A stretch of 64,000 nt of DNA from Pseudonocardia petroleophila (lineage in GTDB: Bacteria > Actinomycetota > Actinomycetes > Mycobacteriales > Pseudonocardiaceae). Shown here one piece after another: positions 1 to 7,326 of this stretch (position 1 is the stretch's first letter; each line of letters starts with the position of its first letter). The translations under genes and the position numbers were made by a program. The notes beneath the pieces were generated by a model, which was given only the letters and a program-made list of their open reading frames with translations, searched no databases and had not been told where the DNA came from. The stretch lies in NCBI RefSeq assembly GCF_014235185.1, contig NZ_CP060131.1:1185501-1249500 (forward strand), written 5' to 3'.

Positions 1-312
1 CGTTTCATGTCCCAAAAGTGTCCACAGGATCTTGAGCTGCACCGTCCCGCCGAACTCGCGCCGGCCGTTCTCCGCCCACGCCGGGAGCTGGTGGTGATCT
101 CCTCGCGGCGCGGGTGGAACCCTGCCGGGCCGAGGGGTGGGGCGCAAGGCACGTCTTCCCGCCTTGCGCCCCACCCCTCGGCCCGGTAGCCCTCGGGCGC
201 GCCGTGAGGAGATCACCACCCCCGCCGCACCTCCCCCGATCTCCGAGTGGTGTCGGGTTCGGGCGGAGCCCGTGCACTTTCACCCATCACCGCTGAGAGC
301 TAGCATCGCTCT
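1..312. other. Leading intergenic region with giant palindrome
   Basis: I see no convincing gene here. The short open frames read through a palindrome and have no ribosome binding site. The stretch contains the hairpin at 90-220 and, just before the first gene, a short inverted repeat (catcgc/gcgatg at about 304-320) that overlaps the start of the ArsR-family gene and could be its operator. The first 35 bases share two short blocks with the DNA at the end of the integrase gene near 12583-12603. Confidence 0.5.
90..220. repeat. 131-bp palindrome with 26-bp perfect inner stem
   Basis: The inner arms at 125-150 and 161-186 are perfectly complementary over 26 bp around a 10-nt loop. Outer arms at 90-104 (ggtggtgatctcctc) and 206-220 are perfect over 15 bp, and the bases between the two sets pair partly (cggcgcg with cgcgccg). 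The whole can form one long hairpin or cruciform. It lies about 90 bp upstream of the CmtR-like regulator. It could be a bidirectional terminator, the end of a mobile element or a recombination site; nothing in the sequence decides which. Confidence 0.85.
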
Positions 313-684
313 GTGGCGATGAGTTGTTGTCCTGACGATGCAACCCCGGCGGTCGCGCTGTTTCGATCCCTCGGTGACCCCGCCCGATTGGCGATCGTGT
401 CCCGCCTGGCACAGGGAGAGGCCCGGGTGGTCGACCTGACCCGCTTGCTGGGGTTGGCGCAGTCAACGGTGTCCAAGCACCTGGCCTGCCTCCGGGACTG
501 CCAGCTCGTGGACTTCCGCACGGAGGGGCGCCAGTCCTACTACTCGTTGACCCGCCCTGAACTGATCGACCTGCTGCGCAGCGCAGAGCTGCTGTTGGCC
601 GAGACCGGAGCTGCGGTGGCGCTGTGCCCGGTCTACGGCGAACCGGCGCAGACCATCGAGACGAAGATCGTGACGACCTCATGA
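313..684 (+). CDS. ArsR/SmtB-family metal sensor, CmtR-like
   Basis: A 123-residue winged-helix repressor, predicted to leave DNA when it binds metal. Numbered from the GTG at 313, cysteines lie at 59 and 63 in the recognition-helix segment LACLRDC and at 105 near the C-terminus. This matches the arrangement of the Cd(II)/Pb(II) sensor CmtR of M. tuberculosis (Cys57, Cys61, Cys102), so cadmium or lead is the most likely inducer; that is inferred from homology. An extra CysCys pair sits at the N-terminus. The start may instead be ATG at 319. The stop overlaps the start of the cation transporter by 4 bp (ATGA), so the two are one operon. Confidence 0.85.
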   Translation: MAMSCCPDDATPAVALFRSLGDPARLAIVSRLAQGEARVVDLTRLLGLAQSTVSKHLACLRDCQLVDFRTEGRQSYYSLTRPELIDLLRSAELLLAETGAAVALCPVYGEPAQTIETKIVTTS

Positions 685-1358
685 CGTCCGTCGCGCTCTC
701 GTCCGATCGTCGGGCCGTTCTGCGCCGCCGTATTCGATGGCTGGTCGCCGGCACGATCACCTACAACCTGGTCGAGGCTGTGGTGGCCCTCGCGGCCGGA
801 ACAATCGCCTCCTCGGTGGCCCTGATCGGATTCGGCCTGGACTCACTGATCGAGGTCAGCTCGGCCGCGGCGGTCGCCTGGCAGTTCGCCGGCTCCGATC
901 CTCAGCGCCGGGAGCGGGTGGCGCTACGGGTCATCGCCTGGTCGTTCTTCGCGCTCGCGGCCTACGTGACGGTCGAAGCGGGTCGTGCGCTGCTGGGAGG
1001 AGCTGAGGCAGAGCGCTCGACCGTCGGCATCGTCCTGGTGGCCGTGAGCGTGGTCGTCATGCCGTTCCTGTCGCTGACGCAGCGCCGGGCGGGGAGAGAG
1101 CTGGGCTCGGCCAGCGCGGTGGCGGACTCCAAGCAGACACTGCTGTGCACCTACCTGTCCGCGGCGGTCCTTATCGGCCTGGTCCTCAACGCGACGCTCG
1201 GGTGGTGGTGGGCCGACCCCGTCGCCGGCCTGGTCCTCGCGGTGCTCGCCGTGCGGGAAGGTCGTAACGCGTGGCGCGGTGACCTGTGCTGCGCTCCGAC
1301 GCCCAATGCGGCATCCGGACCGGCGTCGACGTGCACGGACGGTTGCTGCTCGTCGTGA
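681..1358 (+). CDS. Cation transporter, CDF-like
   Basis: A 225-residue membrane protein with about six transmembrane segments, resembling the cation diffusion facilitator fold. Such proteins export divalent metals by exchange with protons. Candidate metal-site acids lie in FGLDSLIE (second helix) and ADSKQT (fifth helix), although the HxxxD site of zinc CDF proteins is not conserved. The C-terminus ends in a cysteine-rich tail (CC, C, CC), unusual for a CDF protein and possibly a metal-capturing tail. The ATG at 681 overlaps the regulator stop, and the pairing with a CmtR-like sensor points to Cd, Pb or Zn efflux. Confidence 0.78.
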   Translation: MTSVALSSDRRAVLRRRIRWLVAGTITYNLVEAVVALAAGTIASSVALIGFGLDSLIEVSSAAAVAWQFAGSDPQRRERVALRVIAWSFFALAAYVTVEAGRALLGGAEAERSTVGIVLVAVSVVVMPFLSLTQRRAGRELGSASAVADSKQTLLCTYLSAAVLIGLVLNATLGWWWADPVAGLVLAVLAVREGRNAWRGDLCCAPTPNAASGPASTCTDGCCSS

Positions 1359-1487
1359 CTGAGCCGTACTGACTCTGAGATCAGGCACGTTCTCGGTGGT
1401 GGCGTGGCCGGGTAGACGGACACGCCACCTCGGCACGGGCCGGAGGTGGAGTGCTGAGGTGTGGGCGGAGCCCGCGTCCTACCTCCG

Positions 1488-1515
1488 TTGACAGACGATC
1501 GTCAGGTTCTACTGT
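1488..1515 (+). promoter_or_regulatory. Sigma-70-type promoter with internal palindrome
   Basis: TTGACA at 1488-1493 and TACTGT at 1510-1515 are separated by 16 nt, a good housekeeping promoter about 65 bp upstream of the zinc-ribbon gene. The spacer begins with the perfect 10-bp palindrome gacgatcgtc (1494-1503), where a bound repressor would block polymerase. The regulator is unknown; the CmtR-like protein upstream is one candidate. Confidence 0.6.
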
Positions 1516-1581
1516 CACGGGTCAGGGCGATGAGATGGCCGAGCCCGTGATGGCGGTGAGATCCGTTCAGGAAGGTAGCTC

Positions 1582-1887
1582 GTGACTGCTGAGGTTGAGA
1601 CGACGAGGTCGGAGCCGCCCTCGCCCAGCTGTTGGTGCTGCGGCGGCGAGTTCGCTGAGGTCAGCCTGGTGCGGTTGGGCGCTCGGCCAGAGGTGACGAT
1701 CTGCCTCGATTGCGCGCGATTCTTGAACCGGCGGGCCCTCGCTCGGCGAAACGAGCACCGGTGGACGCCCCTTGGCGCGGTGAGAGGCCGTGTCCAGCGG
1801 GTGCGGGACTGGGTAATCGAAAACGGCTGGCACCGGCGCGGGCTGTTGGGCGCGTTCCTGCGCAGACTGGATCGTTTCCTGCCATGA
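1582..1887 (+). CDS. Small zinc-ribbon protein, function unknown
   Basis: A 101-residue basic protein that I cannot assign to a named family. The N-terminal third has CWCCGGEF followed about 25 residues later by CLDCARF, so it probably forms a zinc ribbon or treble clef. The C-terminal half is rich in Arg and Trp without a membrane segment. The GTG start at 1582 follows AGGAAGG at about 1570. The stop overlaps the next ATG by 4 bp, so the two proteins are translationally coupled and probably act together. Other zinc-finger or thiol-metal roles are possible. Confidence 0.65.
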   Translation: MTAEVETTRSEPPSPSCWCCGGEFAEVSLVRLGARPEVTICLDCARFLNRRALARRNEHRWTPLGAVRGRVQRVRDWVIENGWHRRGLLGAFLRRLDRFLP

Positions 1888-2159
1888 GTGAGGCCGTTCG
1901 AGTCGAGGTTCTCCACCACGAGGGATGCCCACTGTTCGCGTCGGCGCTGGAGCTTGTTCGCGACTGCGTGCGTGAGGAGGGCGTTGATGCGGTCATCAGC
2001 GAGCGCGTGGCTCGGTACCCGTCACCGACGGTCCTCGTCGACGGTCGAGACGTGATGGGCGATCCGCGCGACGCGACGGATGTGGATGCGTGTCGGCTCG
2101 ATGTGCCGACCCGCGAGCGTGTTGCCGATGCTCTGAGATCAGCGTCGTCCTCGCGATGA
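1884..2159 (+). CDS. Small thioredoxin-fold protein, mercury-lyase-annotated type
   Basis: A 91-residue protein with a thioredoxin-like outline: beta strand, HHEGCP (Cys14), helix, then SPTVLVDGRDV with the cis-Pro-type strand, and a later ACRLDVPTRE motif. As I recall, similar short actinobacterial proteins are often labelled alkylmercury lyase, but they are far shorter than true MerB (about 210 residues). I therefore do not claim organomercurial cleavage. Two cysteines (in EGCP and DACRL) could form a thiol or metal site. Overlap with the zinc-ribbon gene and nearness to the metal-efflux operon suggest thiophilic metal handling. Confidence 0.6.
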   Translation: MSEAVRVEVLHHEGCPLFASALELVRDCVREEGVDAVISERVARYPSPTVLVDGRDVMGDPRDATDVDACRLDVPTRERVADALRSASSSR

Positions 2160-2228
2160 GGGCCGGCGTGGCCGGCCCGCGCCGCCGGAGGCGGCGCCTT
2201 GATCCCATAGAGACAGATTCGGCAGCAT

Positions 2229-2243
2229 CGGGCGTGACGTGCG
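2229..2243. repeat. Left 15-bp target-site duplication
   Basis: The 15-mer cgggcgtgacgtgcg directly abuts the left TGT end of the insertion sequence and is repeated exactly at 4238-4252 on the other side. This is the footprint of transposition into a single copy. Confidence 0.9.
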
Positions 2244-4237
2244 TGTCCGGTCCCGGCTGATGCTTGACACTGCGGTCTCACCTGATGCTTGACGCTCGGG
2301 CCTGATCGGCTTTCCTGCTCCTCGTCCTGGTGGACGTGGGTGGGAGGCCGGGATTGGCCCTGGTGGACATGACCGTTGTCGAGCAGCGCTACCGCGCCGT
2401 GCTCGCTGTGCAGCGCGGTGAGACGAAGACCGACGTGGCCGCCCTGGTCGGGGTGTCGCGCCAGTCGGTGCACTCCTGGTGTGTCCGGTATGCCGTGCAC
2501 GGGCTGGCCGGTCTGGTCGACCGTTCGCACCGCCCGGACTCGTGCCCGCACCAGACCTCGCCGGAGATGGAGGCGTGGGTGTGCGAGATCCGCCGGGAGC
2601 ATCCCGGGTGGGGCGCGCACCGCATCGTCCACGAACTCGCCCGGCTCGCCGGGTCGGGTGTGGTGGTGCCGTCGCGGAACTCGGTGCACCGGATCCTGGT
2701 CCGCAACGGGCTGGTCGACCCGCGCCGGCGAAAACGGCGCCGGGAGGACTACCTGCGGTGGGAACGCGCCACGCCGATGGCGTTGTGGCAGCTCGACATC
2801 GTCGGCGGCGTCATGTTGGTCGACGGCACCGAATGCAAGATCGTGACCGGGGTCGATGACCACTCCCGGTTCAACGTGATCGCCTCGGTCGTGGCCCGGG
2901 CGACCGGACGCGCGGTCTGCCTCGCGTTCATCGAGGCGATGCGCCGCTACGGCATCCCCGATGAGGTCCTGACCGACAACGGCAAACAGTTCACCGACCG
3001 CTTCGGGAAAGGCGGAGAGGTGTTGTTCGACCGGATCTGCCGCGACAACGGCATCACCCACCGGCTCACCCAGCCCGCGTCACCGACCACGACGGGGAAG
3101 GTGGAGCGGTTCCACCAGACGCTGCGCCGGGAATGGCTTGACCACGCCGGTCCGTTCGAATCGGTGCTGGCCGCGCAGGCGGCGTTGGACACCTGGATCA
3201 CCGCTTACAACCTCGACCGGCCGCACCGTTCCCTGGACATGGCCTACCCAGTCGACCGGTTCACCGCAGGTCAGGACCATCAAGCCGGGACAGAGGAGCT
3301 GCTACCGCTGCGGGTCCCGCCGATTCTCGAGCCCGACCCCAGACCGGTCGCACCCGCTCCCGCCGCGCCACCGGTCCGACCGGTCGAAGTCGGCGCGCCA
3401 CGCGAGGACGGTGACGCCCCACCCGCCGGCGCGGTCTATCGGGGTGGGGCGGTGGAGTTCGAACGGGTCGTCCCGGCCTCGGGGAATCTCGGGGTCGCGG
3501 GCAAGCAGTTCTGGCTGGGCCCGGTCCGCGCCGGGGTCACGGTCACCTTCTGGGCCGACCACGAACTGATCCACCTCAGCATCGCCGGGGCGCGGATCAA
3601 GACCGTCCGCTCCCACCTCTCAGCTAATGACCTCGCCGCGCTCGCCGCGGGCGGCGGCCGCCCGGCCGGGGCATCCCCACTCCCGCCGACCGAGCCGGAC
3701 GGCACCGCTCTGGAGGTCGACCGCACCGTCAGCAAGGACGGACTCATCTCCTTGGGGCAGCGGTCCATCCTGGCCGCGGAGATCCTCGCCGGACGCCGAG
3801 TCACCGTCCGGATCGAGGAGCACACGCTGATGTTCTTCAACCCCGACACCCGCGAGCTGCTCCGAACCCGACCCAACCCACTCACCTACGAACAGGCCCG
3901 CAAGCTGCGCGGGGCCCGACCCGCCGGCGCACCGCCCCGGCCCGCGGTCGAGCCGATCACCGTCCAGCGTCGGGCCTCCAACAGCGGCGTGATCATGGTC
4001 GTCGGGCAGAAGCTCGCCCTTGGCCGGGCCCACGCCCACACTGTCGTCACCGCCCACGTCGCCGAGCACACGATCACCGTCGACTTCATCGACGGCGGAC
4101 GGCGAACCTTCCGCCGGACCACCGACCAACCGGTCCGCAGCTGGAAGGCCCAGAAGCCCCGCAACCCCTCAGTTTCCTAGCCCGAACGACAAGGATCAGG
4201 TGAGAGCCAAACGTCAAGCATCAGCTGGGACCAGACA
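2244..4237 (+). mobile_element. Complete IS481-type insertion sequence
   Basis: The element is 1994 bp. It starts TGTCCGGTCCC and, read from the other strand, its right end starts TGTCTGGTCCC. Imperfect terminal inverted repeats extend about 57 bp (2244-2300 and 4182-4237). Each end holds two units: an outer tgatgcttgac block (2258-2268; reverse at 4213-4223) and an inner tctcacctgat block (2276-2286; reverse at 4195-4205). Exact 15-bp direct repeats flank it, and the single transposase gene is open throughout, so the insertion looks intact and fairly recent. IS481 members are known for variable target duplications of up to about this length. Confidence 0.9.
2330..4180 (+). CDS. IS481-family DDE transposase with long C-terminus
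   Basis: A 616-residue transposase, much longer than the usual 300-400 residues. Residues about 15-140 are a helix-turn-helix region and residues 150-300 an RNase-H-like catalytic core with Asp156 (QLDIVGG), Asp216 (LTDNGKQF) and Glu259 (GKVERFH). Beyond residue 365 are three copies of a beta-rich module of about 60 residues (about 369-440, 463-525 and 545-610), each with a pattern like V-R-x-S-x-G-x-I-x-x-GQ. The start may be GTG 2330 or ATG 2369. The gene fills the element and ends just inside the right inverted repeat. Confidence 0.92.
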   Translation: MDVGGRPGLALVDMTVVEQRYRAVLAVQRGETKTDVAALVGVSRQSVHSWCVRYAVHGLAGLVDRSHRPDSCPHQTSPEMEAWVCEIRREHPGWGAHRIVHELARLAGSGVVVPSRNSVHRILVRNGLVDPRRRKRRREDYLRWERATPMALWQLDIVGGVMLVDGTECKIVTGVDDHSRFNVIASVVARATGRAVCLAFIEAMRRYGIPDEVLTDNGKQFTDRFGKGGEVLFDRICRDNGITHRLTQPASPTTTGKVERFHQTLRREWLDHAGPFESVLAAQAALDTWITAYNLDRPHRSLDMAYPVDRFTAGQDHQAGTEELLPLRVPPILEPDPRPVAPAPAAPPVRPVEVGAPREDGDAPPAGAVYRGGAVEFERVVPASGNLGVAGKQFWLGPVRAGVTVTFWADHELIHLSIAGARIKTVRSHLSANDLAALAAGGGRPAGASPLPPTEPDGTALEVDRTVSKDGLISLGQRSILAAEILAGRRVTVRIEEHTLMFFNPDTRELLRTRPNPLTYEQARKLRGARPAGAPPRPAVEPITVQRRASNSGVIMVVGQKLALGRAHAHTVVTAHVAEHTITVDFIDGGRRTFRRTTDQPVRSWKAQKPRNPSVS

Positions 4238-4252
4238 CGGGCGTGACGTGCG
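4238..4252. repeat. Right 15-bp target-site duplication
   Basis: Exact copy of 2229-2243, starting at the base after the right end of the insertion sequence. Confidence 0.9.
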
Positions 4253-4268
4253 CCGACACGGAGAACAC

Positions 4269-4288
4269 GGTCTCACCTGATCGTTGAC
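4269..4288 (+). repeat. Extra copy of the IS inner repeat outside the IS
   Basis: This 20-mer differs at two positions from 2274-2293, the inner repeat of the left IS end, yet lies 17 bp outside the right target duplication. It is in direct, not inverted, orientation. It may be a remnant of an older related insertion or part of the preferred target. Confidence 0.6.
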
Positions 4289-4316
4289 ACGTCGCGCGGA
4301 ACGGCTTCGGCAGACG

Positions 4317-5417
4317 CTATGTGTCGGCGGTGGTCCGGTAGATCGATGGCTCGTAGCGACCCGGACGGTCTGCCGCAAGTAAGTCGGTCAAGGTGGCGAA
4401 CGCGGACAACGTGGACGCACCTAGCAGCTCCGACAACCGGCGCACGCTGACGAATGCCGCTCCGTGGGTTCGAGCATCATCGGCGAATCCGTCGACGGCT
4501 GGAAGATCAGCCGTGGTCGGCTCGTGCACCGGACGATCGGCTAACTGCACGGCCTTCTTGGTCTCGTATGCGATCTCAGAGATCCCCGTGGCATCGCGGA
4601 CGATCTGCTCAGCTTCTTCGAGCGACTCGGTCTCGGTCAGACGTGCTGCAGGAGTGAAGTGGGCTGCTCGTTCGGCATCGACAGCCCAGATCGCGGTGGT
4701 GGCGTCGGTCATCTCGACGTGGTCGCCGGCGTCACGGACCTCGACTCGTCCTCGTCGCCCGGCAGCTGCGGCGGCGAGCAGCCCGGATGCCTCGGAGGGA
4801 TGCCACTCGAACACATGCCGGACAGGAGCGATGACCTGTTCGTCGAGATTGGGCCGGGAATGCGCGTCGAGCTGGGCCAGGCGCTCCCCGACGACCGCAG
4901 CCGGAAGCTCACCGTCGAGGCCCGCGCCGGCGATGAGCAATCGCGTCGGGATACCGGTCCGGACGCATGCAGCGATCGCGAGCTGGTCGGCAAGCGGACT
5001 GCGTAGTCCGGGGTCGTCGCCGTTGGTGAGGGCGTCGCCTCCGACGTCGATGAGGTCGATGTCGTCGAGCTGGAAGAACTCGACGGTGGCCGCGATCTGG
5101 CGGGCCATGCCGACCGCTCCCCCACTCGGGTCGAGCAAGAGCAGCCGGGCAGGCAGCTCGGCCGCAAGCCTGGGGAGTGATGAGCCGGCGCCACCGATGG
5201 GGGTGGTCATGGCGACCACTTCGAGCACGTGCGGCGCGAGCTGGCGCAGGCCGGTGAAGTCGGCGGCGGACCGCGGACCGGGAAGCGGGTCGACCATGAG
5301 TCGATCCCATGAGTAGGTCATGACGATCGGCGGGCCGGACGTGGCCTGGCGGCCGCCGATCGCGGCGCCGGTGATGGCGTCTCCCCCGCCTCCGGCGGCG
5401 ACAATCAGTGTCCGCAC
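4317..5417 (-). CDS. DUF1152 domain protein
   Basis: A 366-residue cytoplasmic protein that I place in the DUF1152 family, known from archaea and actinomycetes and without an established function. The N-terminus (MRTLIVAAGGGGDAITG) is a glycine-rich nucleotide-binding-like loop after a beta strand, and DIDLIDVGGDAL (about residues 125-136) is a second conserved acidic/glycine motif. There is no membrane segment or signal peptide. It is transcribed away from the GntR gene and lies between the insertion sequence and the AICE backbone, so it is probably cargo of the element or a remnant of the flanking DNA. The start at 5417 is the only one ahead of the conserved loop. Confidence 0.8.
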   Translation of the reverse strand: MRTLIVAAGGGGDAITGAAIGGRQATSGPPIVMTYSWDRLMVDPLPGPRSAADFTGLRQLAPHVLEVVAMTTPIGGAGSSLPRLAAELPARLLLLDPSGGAVGMARQIAATVEFFQLDDIDLIDVGGDALTNGDDPGLRSPLADQLAIAACVRTGIPTRLLIAGAGLDGELPAAVVGERLAQLDAHSRPNLDEQVIAPVRHVFEWHPSEASGLLAAAAAGRRGRVEVRDAGDHVEMTDATTAIWAVDAERAAHFTPAARLTETESLEEAEQIVRDATGISEIAYETKKAVQLADRPVHEPTTADLPAVDGFADDARTHGAAFVSVRRLSELLGASTLSAFATLTDLLAADRPGRYEPSIYRTTADT

Positions 5418-5466
5418 ACGGGCGACCCTACGTGAACTCCAGTGAACGCCAGGGGCCTAGAGTGGC

Positions 5467-5478
5467 AAGTGGCATAGG
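5467..5478 (+). promoter_or_regulatory. GntR half-operator (aagtggcatagg)
   Basis: The 12-mer aagtggcatagg lies 28 bp upstream of the gntR start and recurs inside both arms of the inverted repeat at 6293-6332. It probably mediates autoregulation. Only one arm is present here. Confidence 0.65.
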
Positions 5479-5505
5479 ACAGTTGATGAGTCCAGCGAGG
5501 GGCAG

Positions 5506-6252
5506 ATGCCCGAGATCCAGAAGGTGCTCCCGAAGTACCTGCAGATAGCCGGCCACATCCGCGACCAGATCGTCCGCGGCGACCTCAGCCCCGGCGATGA
5601 GGTCCCGTCGGAGCGCGAGCTGGCCGCGCGGTGGAGCGTGGCTCGCCCAACCGCGGCCCGCGCCTTGGAGTCACTGCGCGTGCAGGGCCTCGTGGAGTCC
5701 CGGCAGGGGTCGGGTACCTACGTCCGGGCGAGTCAGTCCGCGCCGCGGGCCCGTGAGCGGTACGAGCGGGGCCGTGATCTCGGCACCATGTACGGCGCGA
5801 CGGAGTCGGTCGAGTTCCTGGCGACCGACATCGTGGCCGGCCCCGATCACGTCGTCGAGGCGCTGCAACTGCCGGCCGGCAGCGATGTGATCCGTCGGAC
5901 CCGCCTGCTCCGCGGTGAGGGCGGGAAGCCGATCGAGCTGTCGACGTCGTGGTTCGCCCCCGACCTCGCCGAGCAGGCGCCTCGCCTACTGCACCCGGAA
6001 CGGCTGCTCGGTGGGACGGGCAAGTACATCGCGGAGGTGACCGGGCGCGTGTCCGAGTACGCCCGCGACCAGGTCGCCGCTCGACTCGCCACAGCCGACG
6101 AACGCCGACTGCTCGAACTCCCCCGACCCGCGGCCGTCCTGGTCTACCGCCTGACCGCCTACGACTCCTCTGACCTGCCGATCCAGTTCGACGACGCGAC
6201 GTATCCGTCGGACCGCTGGGCCTTCCGCCAGGAGTACCCGCTGGCCCGGTAG
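5506..6252 (+). CDS. GntR-family (HutC/UTRA) repressor of the AICE
   Basis: A 248-residue regulator. Residues about 8-75 are a GntR winged helix (IRDQIVRGDLSPGDEVPSERELAARW) and residues about 100-245 a UTRA effector domain. In pSAM2 the equivalent KorSA represses pra and so controls replication and transfer; this one should do the same through the repeated aagtggcatagg boxes upstream of itself and of the pra gene. The ATG at 5506 follows GAGGGGCAG. The ligand of the UTRA domain is unknown. Confidence 0.88.
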   Translation: MPEIQKVLPKYLQIAGHIRDQIVRGDLSPGDEVPSERELAARWSVARPTAARALESLRVQGLVESRQGSGTYVRASQSAPRARERYERGRDLGTMYGATESVEFLATDIVAGPDHVVEALQLPAGSDVIRRTRLLRGEGGKPIELSTSWFAPDLAEQAPRLLHPERLLGGTGKYIAEVTGRVSEYARDQVAARLATADERRLLELPRPAAVLVYRLTAYDSSDLPIQFDDATYPSDRWAFRQEYPLAR

Positions 6253-6292
6253 CCCCTCCCCCGACGGAGTTGTCCACACCCCCTTTGCGTGA

Positions 6293-6332
6293 GTGGCCTA
6301 TGCCACTTATAGTGGTAAGTGGCATAGGCCAC
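6293..6332. promoter_or_regulatory. GntR operator, 17-bp inverted repeat
   Basis: The arms at 6293-6309 and 6316-6332 (taagtggcataggccac) are perfect 17-bp inverted copies around 6 nt, 30 bp upstream of the pra start. The arm contains the same 12-mer as the site upstream of gntR. Its position fits repression of the pra promoter by the GntR protein. Confidence 0.82.
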
Positions 6333-6361
6333 ACGGTCTGCCGCACATCACAGGAGACGCA

Positions 6362-6790
6362 ATGGCGATCAACGGCAGGTTCAAGGTCAACCACGGCGAC
6401 GTGTTCCCGCACGGCGCGTTCGTGGTCGGGGACGTGGAGGCGGTGCGGGATTTCGAGCGCTCGACCCGGGAGCGGCCGGTGCAGGCCACCGACAAGGAGT
6501 CCGGCCAGTTGGTGTGGTCGGTGTCGGTGCTCGACCCCGACCCGGAGGCCCGGAAGGACGCCAAGACGGTGACGGTGAAGATCTCCGCCCCGGTGCAGCC
6601 GGTCCCGCCCGGCGAGCTGGCGGCGGGTCTGCCGTTCCGTCCGGTGGAGTTCGACGGCCTGACCGTCACGCCGTATTTGAACGAGAACGGCGGCCGGCCC
6701 CGCGTGGCCTACAGCTTCCGCGCGACCGGCATGCGGTCCCCGGCAGGTGCGGGGAAGCCGTCTCCGCGCTCGGGATCGGAGGCGGCCTGA
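6362..6790 (+). CDS. pra: AICE replication/integration/excision activator (Pra-like)
   Basis: A 142-residue protein matching the conserved AICE family described as plasmid replication, integration and excision activator. Recognisable segments are VFPHGAFVVGDVE, QATDKESGQLVWSV, LPFRPVEFDGLTVTPY and GRPRVAYSFRATG. In pSAM2, Pra switches on the rep-xis-int genes. The ATG at 6362 is preceded by AGGAG at 6351-6355. The gene sits directly behind the GntR operator, as in pSAM2. The biochemical activity of the family is not established. Confidence 0.85.
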   Translation: MAINGRFKVNHGDVFPHGAFVVGDVEAVRDFERSTRERPVQATDKESGQLVWSVSVLDPDPEARKDAKTVTVKISAPVQPVPPGELAAGLPFRPVEFDGLTVTPYLNENGGRPRVAYSFRATGMRSPAGAGKPSPRSGSEAA

Positions 6791-6897
6791 GCAGGCACGG
6801 CGGAGGGGAGTCCGGCGGCAACCGGGCTCCCCTCCTGATCTCCCACAGCTCCAACCCCTGGCAAGGAATCCGAGTCCCGGAAGGACCGCGAGCCTAG

Positions 6898-7326
6898 ATG
6901 CACACCATCACTGATCGACACCACCACGCCCGACCCGATGACCACACCCGCCCCGGTGCGCGGCGGCTGGTCGTCGACATCCCGGCCCACGTCGTCATCG
7001 CCCTGGGCGAGCTGGACGACGCCTACGGCGCCGCCGTGGCCATGCCGCACGGCGGCAATGTCGAGCACGCCGATCGCGCCCTGGCCATCGCCCGGGTCTG
7101 CGCCCGGCGCGCCGCGTGGTGGCGGGTCCTGGCCCGGTTCACCTACCGCGCCGGCTACCACCGCCTGCACGGCAAGGCAGCCCTGCTTGCCAGTGACACG
7201 GAGCGGGACCGGGCCCGGTTCTGGCGCGACATCGCCGCGGACTGGCGCGCCCGCGCCGACCAGCAGCCGACCTCCGACGCCGCGGGGGCGCTGTCGAACT
7301 GGGCCGAGCTGGGGGTGTCGGCATGA
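6898..7326 (+). CDS. AICE-encoded hypothetical protein
   Basis: A 142-residue protein of unknown function. The N-terminus is His/Arg-rich, followed by a predicted helical region rich in Ala, Arg and Trp (AWWRVLARFTYRAGYHRL). There is no clear signal peptide or membrane segment. Its stop overlaps the whiB start by 4 bp, placing it first in the transfer operon. Proteins in this position are common in AICEs and are poorly conserved. Confidence 0.7.
   Translation: MHTITDRHHHARPDDHTRPGARRLVVDIPAHVVIALGELDDAYGAAVAMPHGGNVEHADRALAIARVCARRAAWWRVLARFTYRAGYHRLHGKAALLASDTERDRARFWRDIAADWRARADQQPTSDAAGALSNWAELGVSA

Noticed and set aside
1884..2159. True organomercurial lyase (MerB)
   Set aside because: The protein is under half the length of MerB, and no merA or merR gene is present.
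1..5500. Left attachment site of the AICE
   Set aside because: I searched by eye for the tRNA-Lys 3' sequence (gatcgaacccc and neighbours) and found no copy.
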